A stretch of DNA of 64,000 nucleotides from Streptomyces hundungensis (GTDB taxonomy: Bacteria > Actinomycetota > Actinomycetes > Streptomycetales > Streptomycetaceae), in contig NZ_CP032698.1 in the NCBI RefSeq assembly GCF_003627815.1, forward strand, positions 3,410,001 to 3,474,000, written 5' to 3'. Of this stretch, positions 45,774 through 51,748 are shown piece by piece. Position 1 is the first letter of the stretch, and every line of letters begins with the position of its first letter. The position numbers were made by a program, and so were the translations under genes. Under the pieces are notes generated by a model that saw only the letters and a program-made list of their open reading frames with translations, was not told the DNA's origin and searched no databases.

Positions 45774-46000
45774 GGTCGTTCAACTCCCCATGCGCGGCGC
45801 TTAACGCTCTTAATCCTGGCGTGCTTCTCAACGGTACCGCCGTGCGTGGTCGTGCGGTTGCGTAGAGGCAGGAGAGGTCACCAAGGGAGGGAGCCGAGCC
45901 GTGGACTGCAACGGCGTCGCTTGCCGGGGCCTACCGGGCCGAGGTGTCCGCCGAGGGGCCGGCGAACGGCCAGACCGTTCGCATAGCGCTGGGATGGGAA

Positions 46001-46207
46001 ATGACTGACGCACAACAACCGCTCCAGGGCGCCGCGTTGGGCCCGGGCTGTGTCATCTGTGCAGCCGCGAGGAAAGCACGGGCGCGGGCCCATGGGACGG
46101 GCGATCCCATGGGGGTCCGACAGGCAACAGAGATCATCCGCGAACACCTGTCGGGACACGGGCACGGGCACGGGCACGGGCAAGACGCAAGGAGCGCCGA
46201 CGTATGA
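46001..46207 (+). CDS. Small CxxC protein with His-Gly-rich tail, copy 1
   Basis: The 68-residue protein reads MTDAQQPLQGAALGPGCVIC, then AAARKARARAHGTGDPMGVR and a tail SGHGHGHGHGQDARSADV. CVIC may bind metal, and the HG dipeptide run is encoded by a GGGCAC tandem hexamer. I do not recognise the family. GGGATGGGAA precedes the ATG. It overlaps the next gene by four bases (ATGA). A second copy starts at 49707. An upstream in-frame extension (from GTG 45944) is not conserved in copy 2, so I reject it. The preceding 227 bp is the divergent promoter region. Confidence 0.62.
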   Translation: MTDAQQPLQGAALGPGCVICAAARKARARAHGTGDPMGVRQATEIIREHLSGHGHGHGHGQDARSADV

Positions 46208-46452
46208 CGCTGTGTCTCGCTGATCTCCAAGCCATGGACTTCCGTGCTCGCCGGCCCGGCAACGTGGACCCGGGGACGTGTCCCGCCTGCGCCATGGTCG
46301 TCGAGGTGCTGTACGCGGCGGTGGACGAGCACGACCCGCACCTCGTCGACTTCGCCGTGGAACTCGGGGCGCTGCACGCGCTGTTGGGCCACCCCGGGGA
46401 CCACCGACCGGAGCGAAAGAACTTCCTCTCTCAGACTCTGGGGCATACCTAG
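46204..46452 (+). CDS. Small CPAC-motif protein, copy 1
   Basis: The 82-residue protein starts MTLCLADLQAMDF, has DPGTCPACAMVVEVLYAAVD (CxxC), then HDPHLVDFAVELGALHALLG and HPGDHRPERKNFLSQTLG. It is predicted helical and soluble; the family is not recognised. The ATG lies inside the upstream stop (ATGA), so the two small proteins are made together and may form a complex. Over the first 80 codons it is almost identical to copy 2 at 49940; most differences fall in codons 14-20 (RARRPGN versus STRRSDN). It stops 23 codons earlier than copy 2 because CCTGG became CCTAG. Confidence 0.65.
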   Translation: MTLCLADLQAMDFRARRPGNVDPGTCPACAMVVEVLYAAVDEHDPHLVDFAVELGALHALLGHPGDHRPERKNFLSQTLGHT

Positions 46453-46544
46453 CCGAGAGTGAACAACACCCCCGCGCGGCGTCACGATGGCGCGCGGCAT
46501 GGCCGCTCATGATCCGGGGCGCCCCCGGTAGGCGGTACCAGCGG

Positions 46545-46590
46545 CAGGTACCCGGGACCGGCCCGGGTCGGGATCGCTCCCGGGTACCTG
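46545..46590 (+). terminator. Long hairpin terminator after the first small-gene pair
   Basis: CAGGTACCCGGGA / TCCCGGGTACCTG is a perfect 13-bp stem with a 20-nt loop that itself can pair. It separates the small pair from the truncated gene at 46749. The 296-bp gap 46453-46748 also shows a stretch near 46651-46675 resembling sequence after copy 2 (GGCTCGAACTCGGCAGGGG). Confidence 0.75.
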
Positions 46591-46748
46591 CTGTGACCCA
46601 GACTCCGCCCTTGCCGAGGAACCCACTCACCACGCACTCCCCCCGTAGTGGCTCGAACTCGGCAGGGGCGGACGCCACCCCGCTTCAGTGATGGAGCTGA
46701 AGTCGGCCGCAAGCGTAGTGGCCACCCCAACGAGGAGGTACCGCACCA

Positions 46749-47041
46749 TGACAGCAGTACTGCCCGACCTGAAGACGGGCCGCACGCTCGTCTCAGACGA
46801 GCTGTTCGACAGCATCGTGCACTTCACCGTGACGCACTTCGGTCAGGACCGGGAGAGGGCCGAGCAGCAGACGGACCAGGCGCTTGCGTTTGCTGCTACC
46901 GGTTACACAGCAGAGCGCACCCCACGAACAAGCAGGGTTCCGATGCGGCGCCTACCTACCGCCGGAGCGTCCACCACTTCTGCGGTCACGTCCTCGAATC
47001 CGTACTCCTTGAGCATTGCGGCCCAAGTCTCTGGGGGGTAG
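46749..47041 (+). pseudogene. Truncated GRDP-like gene (5' part only)
   Basis: A strong site (ACGAGGAGGTACCGCACC) and ATG start MTAVLPDLKTGRTLVSDELF, then DSIVHFTVTHFGQDRERAEQ and QTDQALAFAATGY. This matches the N-terminal 50 residues of glycine-rich-domain-like proteins such as the one encoded at 47658-48119. After about codon 53 (near 46908) the similarity stops, and the frame runs on antisense through the 3' end of the methyltransferase gene as nonsense sequence (ERTPRTSRVPMRR...). The WHxF and HHVP motifs are missing. It looks like a deletion or recombination remnant that could still be translated as a 97-residue product. Confidence 0.55.
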
Positions 47042-47586
47042 TCCCACCGCTTCACGACAGCAGGGTCTTCCTCGGCTCCTCGGGGGATGTACGACGCCTG
47101 ACAGCCGTAGCAGCCTTCAACGGCCGGATGCTGCGACATGGCGAACACCCCGCCAGGGGCGAGCCGACCGTGAACGGCGGGGAGCATCAGCCCGGGATCG
47201 GTGAAGTAGGCGGCCCCAAAAACGGAGTAGATGGCATCGAAGGTCACGGGTGAGTCTGCGAGGAAGGCCAGGGCCTCGCCCTGGTACAGCTCCATCCCGC
47301 CCACGTCGTGCCAGCGCTCCCGCGCTTTGCCGAGCTGCGCGGGCGACAAGTCCACCCCTACCGCGTGCATCCCCAGAGTTGCCACGTGGGCCAGGTTTCC
47401 GCCCGATCCGCACCCCAGGTCGAGCACGCGGCTACCAGGCTCCACGTCAAGCACCTCGGCGCCCGGCCCGTGGTCGGCATGCTGAGTCCAGTTGAACCAC
47501 GTGGTCTCGCCCCTGGCGTTCGTCGTGCGCCGTTGGGGCTTGCTCTGCGAGTAGGTGTCCCACGCAGCACTACGGGTGTCTGACAC
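46903..47586 (-). CDS. Class I SAM-dependent methyltransferase
   Basis: The 227-residue protein has VLDVEPGSRVLDLGCGSGGN (motif I), AVGVDLSPAQLGKARERW, FDAIYSVFGAAYFTDP (motif IV region) and MSQHPAVEGCYGCQASYIPR. Its architecture is that of small-molecule or peptide methyltransferases. The GTG at 47586 follows GGAGAGAG; an upstream in-frame ATG would add a Cys/Arg-rich extension without support. It lies 71 bp downstream of the Cys-tailed protein gene on the same strand, so that protein may be its substrate. Target and methylated atom are unknown. Confidence 0.8.
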   Translation of the reverse strand: MSDTRSAAWDTYSQSKPQRRTTNARGETTWFNWTQHADHGPGAEVLDVEPGSRVLDLGCGSGGNLAHVATLGMHAVGVDLSPAQLGKARERWHDVGGMELYQGEALAFLADSPVTFDAIYSVFGAAYFTDPGLMLPAVHGRLAPGGVFAMSQHPAVEGCYGCQASYIPRGAEEDPAVVKRWDYPPETWAAMLKEYGFEDVTAEVVDAPAVGRRRIGTLLVRGVRSAV

Positions 47587-47657
47587 TTTGTGCTCTCTCC
47601 GGTCTCGTTCACGGCGACAGCCGCCCGACACGTTCGCCGGGCGGCTGGCTCAGGGTG

Positions 47658-48119
47658 TTACTTGTTCACGGGGCTGTCGGTGCACCCAGCGTGGCACTGC
47701 GAGCAGTCCGCCGCGCCCATGCCGGGCCAGAACTCCGCGTCGACCTCGAAGCCGGCGGCTGTGATCGCGGCCGTCGTCGCCTCCATCGCGGCCCTGCCCG
47801 CCTCGGGGTCGGCGCCTCCCTCGGTGTCGTCCGGGACGTGGTGGATGTAGTCGACGCCGAGCGCCCGGGAGAACGCGAGGTACGGAACGCTCCGCTTGAG
47901 AAAGCGGTGCCAGAACCGATCCACGCGCAGCGAGGGCGTCATCGGCTGGCCGGTGACCGTGCTGGTGGCGAGGAAGGCCACCATCTGGTTCACGCCGCGC
48001 TCGCCCATGTCGTCGGTGAGGTCGGGCCAGTCCTTCCGGACGTCCTTGATGAGCAGCGCCCGGAGCTGAGGGCTGATGAGGTTCTGAACTTCGGCCGGGC
48101 GTTCGTGGGTGATCGTCAC
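47658..48119 (-). CDS. GRDP-like protein with Cys-rich C-terminal tail
   Basis: The 153-residue protein reads MTITHERPAEVQNLISPQLR ... GVNQMVAFLATS ... RVDRFWHRFLKRSVPY ... YIHHVPDDTE, the WHxF/HHVP pattern of glycine-rich-domain-like (DUF1399-like) proteins. It ends in FWPGMGAADCSQCHAGCTDS and PVNK, a detachable-looking CxxCxxxC tail. The GTG at 48119 has AGGAAG 9 bp upstream. It is first in an operon with a SAM methyltransferase and divergent from an XRE regulator. The tail could bind metal or be a peptide-like modification site; neither is shown by the sequence. Confidence 0.72.
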   Translation of the reverse strand: MTITHERPAEVQNLISPQLRALLIKDVRKDWPDLTDDMGERGVNQMVAFLATSTVTGQPMTPSLRVDRFWHRFLKRSVPYLAFSRALGVDYIHHVPDDTEGGADPEAGRAAMEATTAAITAAGFEVDAEFWPGMGAADCSQCHAGCTDSPVNK

Positions 48120-48190
48120 GTCTGTGCCTTCCTGGTCAAGGGACGACCGTGGCCGGTCCCTGCGGATGGTGCGTGATCGTTTCGAGGGCC

Positions 48191-48211
48191 ACCCCTTAAC
48201 GGTTAAGGGGT
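48191..48211. promoter_or_regulatory. Palindrome ACCCCTTAA-CGG-TTAAGGGGT
   Basis: Perfect 9-bp arms around a CGG spacer lie 72 bp upstream of the Cys-tailed protein start. The AT-containing centre and position suggest an operator for a dimeric regulator rather than a terminator. Confidence 0.6.
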
Positions 48212-48416
48212 GGGGTCTGTGGGTCAGGGACCGACGTGTTCGACAAGGGCCACGTCCTCCTACGGGCACCGGTTCGAGAGTCACCCGCATCGGCAGCTCT
48301 ACCCGCGCCGCCTGGTAGTCGGTCGGACTTGTCATGCTTGCTCGCCGTCCCCTCGCCGTGCTCCCTGTTGTGCGCCGATGTTCCCTCCCTGGGGCGCGTC
48401 GGAGCGACGACGGAAC

Positions 48417-48482
48417 GGGCGTCACCCGGGCGTCACTCGGAGGGGCGTCAATGACGCCTCCAAGGGCGTCAATTGGGTGTCA
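48417..48482. promoter_or_regulatory. Five direct GGGYGTCA repeats upstream of the XRE gene
   Basis: GGGCGTCA occurs at 48417, 48428, 48443 and 48464, and GGGTGTCA at 48475, with spacings of 11, 15, 21 and 11 bp. The third copy is half of a perfect inverted repeat, GGCGTCA-A-TGACGCC. The array overlaps the expected promoter of the regulator gene at 48514, as an autoregulatory or cooperative binding array would. Confidence 0.6.
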
Positions 48483-48500
48483 TTGGGTGGCACTTCGGTC

Positions 48501-48506
48501 TAGCTT
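48501..48506 (+). promoter_or_regulatory. Leaderless-type -10 box (TAGCTT)
   Basis: TAGCTT ends 7 bp before the ATG at 48514, and no ribosome binding site precedes that ATG. Confidence 0.4.
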
Positions 48507-48513
48507 TGACGTC

Positions 48514-49293
48514 ATGACGACGACCGCCGTGGTGCCGAATGATGTGCTGCGGGCCGTGCGTATCGGCCTGCGTATGAGCCAAGACGACTTTGCCAAGGCC
48601 ATCCGCCGGGCAGGGCAAGAACTGGGAGAGCCCAACGAGGCTTCGAAGCGTCTGGTACAGCGCTGGGAGTCGGGGACGAGTAAGACGCCCCGGGGTGTGT
48701 ACTCCAGGGCGTTAGAGCGGGTCACGGGCCGTCCGGTGGAGGCCCTGGGTTTCACGCTGCCGGTACCGATGGCCAGAGTCCACACAGACGGCAAAGGAGG
48801 GCATGACATGGACGCAGGAACGGGCGGGGTCACCTCCGCCGCTGTAGCCGCGCAGACGGCCGTACAGGCGGCTGACGAGACGTTCTCGGGGGTGTGGTTC
48901 AGCCGGTACGAGTTCTACTCGTCCAGCCGGGGCGAGACGTACGAGGGCAGGCACTACATCGTGATCGTCCAGCACGGGAACCGGCTGACCGCTCAGAGCC
49001 TGCCCGGGGCGAGCAGCAACCCGGACAGCCCGCTCACGCTGGATCTGACCGTTGACCGCAACGTGGTCACGGGGTCGTGGGTCGAGCAGACCGCGTCGGA
49101 TGGCTACTACAACGGCGCCCGGTACCACGGAGCCATTCAGCTCCTGGTCGAGCCGACCGGCCGACGGATGGCCGGGAAGTGGGTCGGGTTCGGGAAGGAT
49201 TTCGACGTGAACACCGGGCCGTGGGAACTGCGGCTTGTCGACCGGTCCACGAGCAAGGCGACGTTGGAGCGGTACAGCAGCCCGCCTGAGTGA
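48514..49293 (+). CDS. XRE-family regulator with C-terminal beta-rich sensor-like domain
   Basis: The 259-residue protein has an N-terminal helix-turn-helix (about 8-75: LRAVRIGLRMSQDDFAKAIR, KRLVQRWESGTSKTPRGVYS), a linker of about 40 residues and a beta-rich domain (TFSGVWFSRYEFYSSSRGET, RHYIVIVQHGNRLTAQSLPG, NVVTGSWVEQTASDGYYNGA, GKWVGFGKDFDVNTGPWEL). The C-terminal domain looks like a lipocalin-like or ligand-binding barrel. It probably binds the GGGYGTCA array just upstream and controls itself and the divergent Cys-tail/methyltransferase operon. Confidence 0.8.
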   Translation: MTTTAVVPNDVLRAVRIGLRMSQDDFAKAIRRAGQELGEPNEASKRLVQRWESGTSKTPRGVYSRALERVTGRPVEALGFTLPVPMARVHTDGKGGHDMDAGTGGVTSAAVAAQTAVQAADETFSGVWFSRYEFYSSSRGETYEGRHYIVIVQHGNRLTAQSLPGASSNPDSPLTLDLTVDRNVVTGSWVEQTASDGYYNGARYHGAIQLLVEPTGRRMAGKWVGFGKDFDVNTGPWELRLVDRSTSKATLERYSSPPE

Positions 49294-49706
49294 GGCGCCG
49301 CCTGCCCCTGCCCCGTCCGTGCGTTTCCGCGGCGCATGGGCGGGGCTTCCTACTGCTCTGAACTGGGCACTTTCCAAGGTGCCAGGGTGTAGGGTCCACC
49401 GGCTGGCGGTCGTAGTGGAACTCGCCGTCGTAGTCGTCCTCCAGGATCAGCCCGCCCGTGGCGCGCGCCCAGTCGACGGCCGCCGCGCGCCGGCCGGGCA
49501 GCAGCGGGAGCCCGATCGGGAACTGGGGCGCGGGCGTCATGAGCACCGCCCCCACCCCCTTGTCGCTCCCCAACTCGTCGGCGCGGGTGCCCTGTTCGTC
49601 GAAGGAGAGCGGCGTGGTGCGCAGCCCCGCGAACCCCGGGAGAGGAGTGGTCGTGCCCGGTGAGAATAGGACCGCCGAGGGCCCACGACGGCATAGGCGG
49701 GGAAGA
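49294..49706. other. Intergenic stretch between the XRE gene and small-pair copy 2
   Basis: The only recognisable content is the 234-bp mocR fragment described next, plus about 75 bp containing the ribosome binding site of the gene at 49707. No other gene is visible. Confidence 0.6.
49398..49631 (-). pseudogene. 234-bp fragment of the mocR gene
   Basis: This segment aligns without gaps to 52287-52520 of the intact mocR gene, with about 12 mismatches by eye (roughly 95% identity). It encodes LRTTPLSFDEQGTRADELGS through AVDWARATGGLILEDDYDGE and FHYDRQPV, the middle of the aminotransferase-like domain, without start, PLP Lys or stop. It has the same orientation as the intact gene, 2.9 kb away. 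It is a relic of duplication or recombination. Confidence 0.9.
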
Positions 49707-49943
49707 ATGACTAGCGCACAACCGCCGCTCCAGGGCGCGGTGTTGGGCCCGGACTGTGCCATCTGTGCAGCCGCGAGGAGTGCACGAGCTCGGGCTCATG
49801 GGACGGGCGATCCCGTGGGGGTGCAACAGGCAACAGAGATCATCCCTGAACACCTGTCAAGACATGGGCAGGGGCACGGGCACGGGCAGGGACGCGGGCA
49901 CGGGCAGGGACGTGGACAAGGCGCAAGGAGCGCCGACGTATGA
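49707..49943 (+). CDS. Small CxxC protein with His-Gly-rich tail, copy 2
   Basis: The 78-residue protein reads MTSAQPPLQGAVLGPDCAIC, then AAARSARARAHGTGDPVGVQ, QATEIIPEHLS and a longer HGQGHGHGQGRGHGQGRGQG tail ending ARSADV as in copy 1. The start is supported by GGGGAAGA just before the ATG and by the lack of any homology upstream of it. It overlaps the next gene by four bases. The differing number of tail repeats shows slippage since duplication. Function is unknown. Confidence 0.65.
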   Translation: MTSAQPPLQGAVLGPDCAICAAARSARARAHGTGDPVGVQQATEIIPEHLSRHGQGHGHGQGRGHGQGRGQGARSADV

Positions 49944-50257
49944 CGCTGTGTCTCGCTGATCTCCAAGCCATGGACTTCAGTACTCGACGGTCCGACAACG
50001 TGGACCCGGGGACGTGTCCCGCCTGCGCCATGGTCGTCGAGGTGCTGTACGCGGCGGTGGACGAGCACGACCCGCACCTCGTCGACTTCGCCGTGGAACT
50101 CGGGGCGCTGCACGCGCTGTTGGGCCACCCCGGGGACCACCGACCGGAGCGAAAGAACTTCCTCTCTCAGACCCTGGGGCGCACCTGGTCGAGAGAGCAC
50201 CACCCCCGCGACCCATCGTCCCGCGCGGCGGCTCGGACTCGACAGGGGTGGGCATAA
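49940..50257 (+). CDS. Small CPAC-motif protein, copy 2
   Basis: The 105-residue protein shares its first 80 residues with the protein encoded at 46204 (MTLCLADLQAMDF, DPGTCPACAMVVEVLYAAVD, ERKNFLSQTLG) and extends by TWSREHHPRDPSSRAAARTR plus QGWA. The DNA is nearly identical from about codon 21 onward. It is followed by a 50-bp gap and the small Asp/Gly-rich peptide gene, so it may act in processing, transport or binding of that peptide or its product. Confidence 0.68.
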   Translation: MTLCLADLQAMDFSTRRSDNVDPGTCPACAMVVEVLYAAVDEHDPHLVDFAVELGALHALLGHPGDHRPERKNFLSQTLGRTWSREHHPRDPSSRAAARTRQGWA

Positions 50258-50307
50258 CCGCCGACATGTAATCGCGTGTCGGTTCGCTGATAAGTGGAGG
50301 TACGGAA

Positions 50308-50442
50308 ATGCGCGCATGGTGGCTCACGATGATGGACGGCAACCCCCAGGACGACAGCGACAGCGGTAACAAGCACGGCGGGGGCGGCTCCGAGGAGGGC
50401 GGCAACACGAACGACGGCCAGCGTCCGGCTGACGGTAAGTGA
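50308..50442 (+). CDS. Candidate RiPP precursor peptide, 44 residues, Asp/Gly/Asn-rich
   Basis: The peptide reads MRAWWLTMMDGNPQDDSDSG, then NKHGGGGSEEGGNTNDGQRP and ADGK. It begins with a Trp pair (W4-W5) and has six Asp, three of them in DG pairs (D10, D36, D42), plus NP, NT and ND steps. It has no Cys, so it is not a lanthipeptide. GGAGG lies 7 bp before the ATG, one of the best sites in the island. The stop is 10 bp before a protein-isoaspartate-methyltransferase-like gene, and an Asp methylated in a DG context is the known route to aspartimide in imiditides and related RiPPs. The precursor role is inference. Confidence 0.62.
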   Translation: MRAWWLTMMDGNPQDDSDSGNKHGGGGSEEGGNTNDGQRPADGK

Positions 50443-50452
50443 GTCCGCGCCG

Positions 50453-51631
50453 ATGATTGACCGCGTAGAGGAGGCGGGCCCTTCGGGGCTCGCCTCTGCG
50501 CTCATGAAAAAGGGAGCACTCACAAGCGATTGGTTGCCCGCATTCCATGCGGTGCCCCGGCATCTGTTCCTCCCGGATGCGATCTGGCCCGGCCGCGCCG
50601 GCATGAATCGCCAGACCGACCGCGTGCTCCGCAGCGAGGAACCCGAGGTTTGGTGGTCGGCGGTTTACCGCGATGCGCCGATCACGACGCAATGGGATGA
50701 CGGCGCGCACACCGGCCCCGGAAAGGGCAAGGTTCCGTCTTCCTCCAACTCGATGCCGACCATGGTCTTCTCGATGCTCGATGCACTGAACGTCGGGACA
50801 GGACACAAGGTGTTGGAGATCGGCACCGGCACCGGCTGGAATGCCGCGCTGCTCTCCCATCGGGTCGGCGCTGAGAACGTCGTCACGGTGGAAGTGGACG
50901 AAGCCAGCGCGAGAGATGCGCGGGGTCGTCTGAAAGCGGCCGGATTCGAGCCGCTCACCGTCGTCGGCGACGGGGCCGATGGATACGCCGAGGGTGCCCC
51001 GTACGACCGCGTGATCGCCACCTGCTCCATCGGCAGCGTGCCCCGGCAATGGGTCGCGCAGACGAAACCGGGCGGGCTCATCGTTGCACCCTGGGGGCCG
51101 ACCTACGGCGGGGAAGCGGTGGCGCGTCTCGCTGTGGCCGAGGACGGGACGGCTACCGGGTGGTTCCTCGGGTCGTCTGCGTTCATGCGGCTACGCGCAC
51201 AGCGCACCGAACGGAAGCACGTCCGCGCATACCTCAAGGGCCGGAAGTGGCCGGCGGACGGACGGCAGAGCATGACCAGCGTCTCCCCGGATTCGGTGGG
51301 GGACTGGCCGGTCATGTTCGCCATCGGGGTGCAGGTGCCCGACGCATTCCCGTGGGCCGAGACGTACGACGACGGCTCTTACACGCTGTGGCTGCGGGAC
51401 ACGGCTGTTACGTCGTGGGCAACAGTCGACTTCGTGCCCCGCCGCAAGGAATTCGAGGTCTACCAGTCGGGGCCTCGTGATCTCTGGGACGAGGTGGTCG
51501 CGGCGTACCTCTGGTGGGACGAGCAGGGACGGCCCGGGTTCGAGCGGTTCGGCCTGACCGTGGACGGCGACGGCGAGCGGGCGTGGCTCGACCGTCCGGA
51601 CAACCCCGTCCCGGTCGTCGCGGAACCCTGA
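50453..51631 (+). CDS. PIMT-like O-methyltransferase with extra C-terminal domain
   Basis: The 392-residue protein has the protein-L-isoaspartate methyltransferase core: FHAVPRHLFLPDAIW (about 31-45), PSSSNSMPTMVFSMLDAL (about 96-112), motif I VLEIGTGTGWNAALL (120-134), VTVEVDE (144-150) and PYDRVIATCSIGSVPRQW. About 180 further residues form a C-terminal domain not found in housekeeping PIMTs but typical of RiPP-associated ones. In graspetide, lasso, lanthipeptide and imiditide systems such enzymes methylate a specific Asp, which then closes to aspartimide. The 10-bp gap after the small peptide gene indicates co-expression. No ATP-grasp, lanthionine or lasso enzyme is adjacent. Confidence 0.85.
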   Translation: MIDRVEEAGPSGLASALMKKGALTSDWLPAFHAVPRHLFLPDAIWPGRAGMNRQTDRVLRSEEPEVWWSAVYRDAPITTQWDDGAHTGPGKGKVPSSSNSMPTMVFSMLDALNVGTGHKVLEIGTGTGWNAALLSHRVGAENVVTVEVDEASARDARGRLKAAGFEPLTVVGDGADGYAEGAPYDRVIATCSIGSVPRQWVAQTKPGGLIVAPWGPTYGGEAVARLAVAEDGTATGWFLGSSAFMRLRAQRTERKHVRAYLKGRKWPADGRQSMTSVSPDSVGDWPVMFAIGVQVPDAFPWAETYDDGSYTLWLRDTAVTSWATVDFVPRRKEFEVYQSGPRDLWDEVVAAYLWWDEQGRPGFERFGLTVDGDGERAWLDRPDNPVPVVAEP

Positions 51632-51748
51632 CAGCCTCTCGCCGGCCCCAAGGGCGGGCCCGGAACGACGACCCTCTACGCCTGCCCGGGCCTGCTCATA
51701 GCTCCCCTACAGGGAAGCCCCCTTCGCGAGCCCCCGGTCCGGGCTTCC

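Larger units (their letters stand above)
48120..48513. other. 394-bp divergent control region
   Basis: The region between the Cys-tailed protein operon and the XRE regulator holds a 9-bp-arm palindrome near the operon and five GGGYGTCA repeats near the regulator. No gene is convincing on either strand. A TTCGAGAG segment near 48273 is not part of a tRNA. Confidence 0.6.

Noticed and set aside
45899..46000. In-frame upstream extension of the small CxxC protein (TATASLAGAYRAEVSAEGPA...)
   Set aside because: Copy 2 has no matching sequence upstream of its ATG, while both copies have a good site before the shorter start.
48268..48290. T-loop-like GGTTCGAGAG segment
   Set aside because: Flanks do not pair as a T-stem, and no acceptor, D or anticodon arms can be built around it.
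50320..51050. Antisense frames across the small peptide/PIMT genes
   Set aside because: The plus-strand PIMT motifs are unambiguous; antisense products lack start signals and recognisable features.
43800..51700. Island considered as an integrative element or prophage
   Set aside because: No integrase, excisionase, att repeats, tRNA junction or structural phage genes were seen, so I call it only an accessory island.
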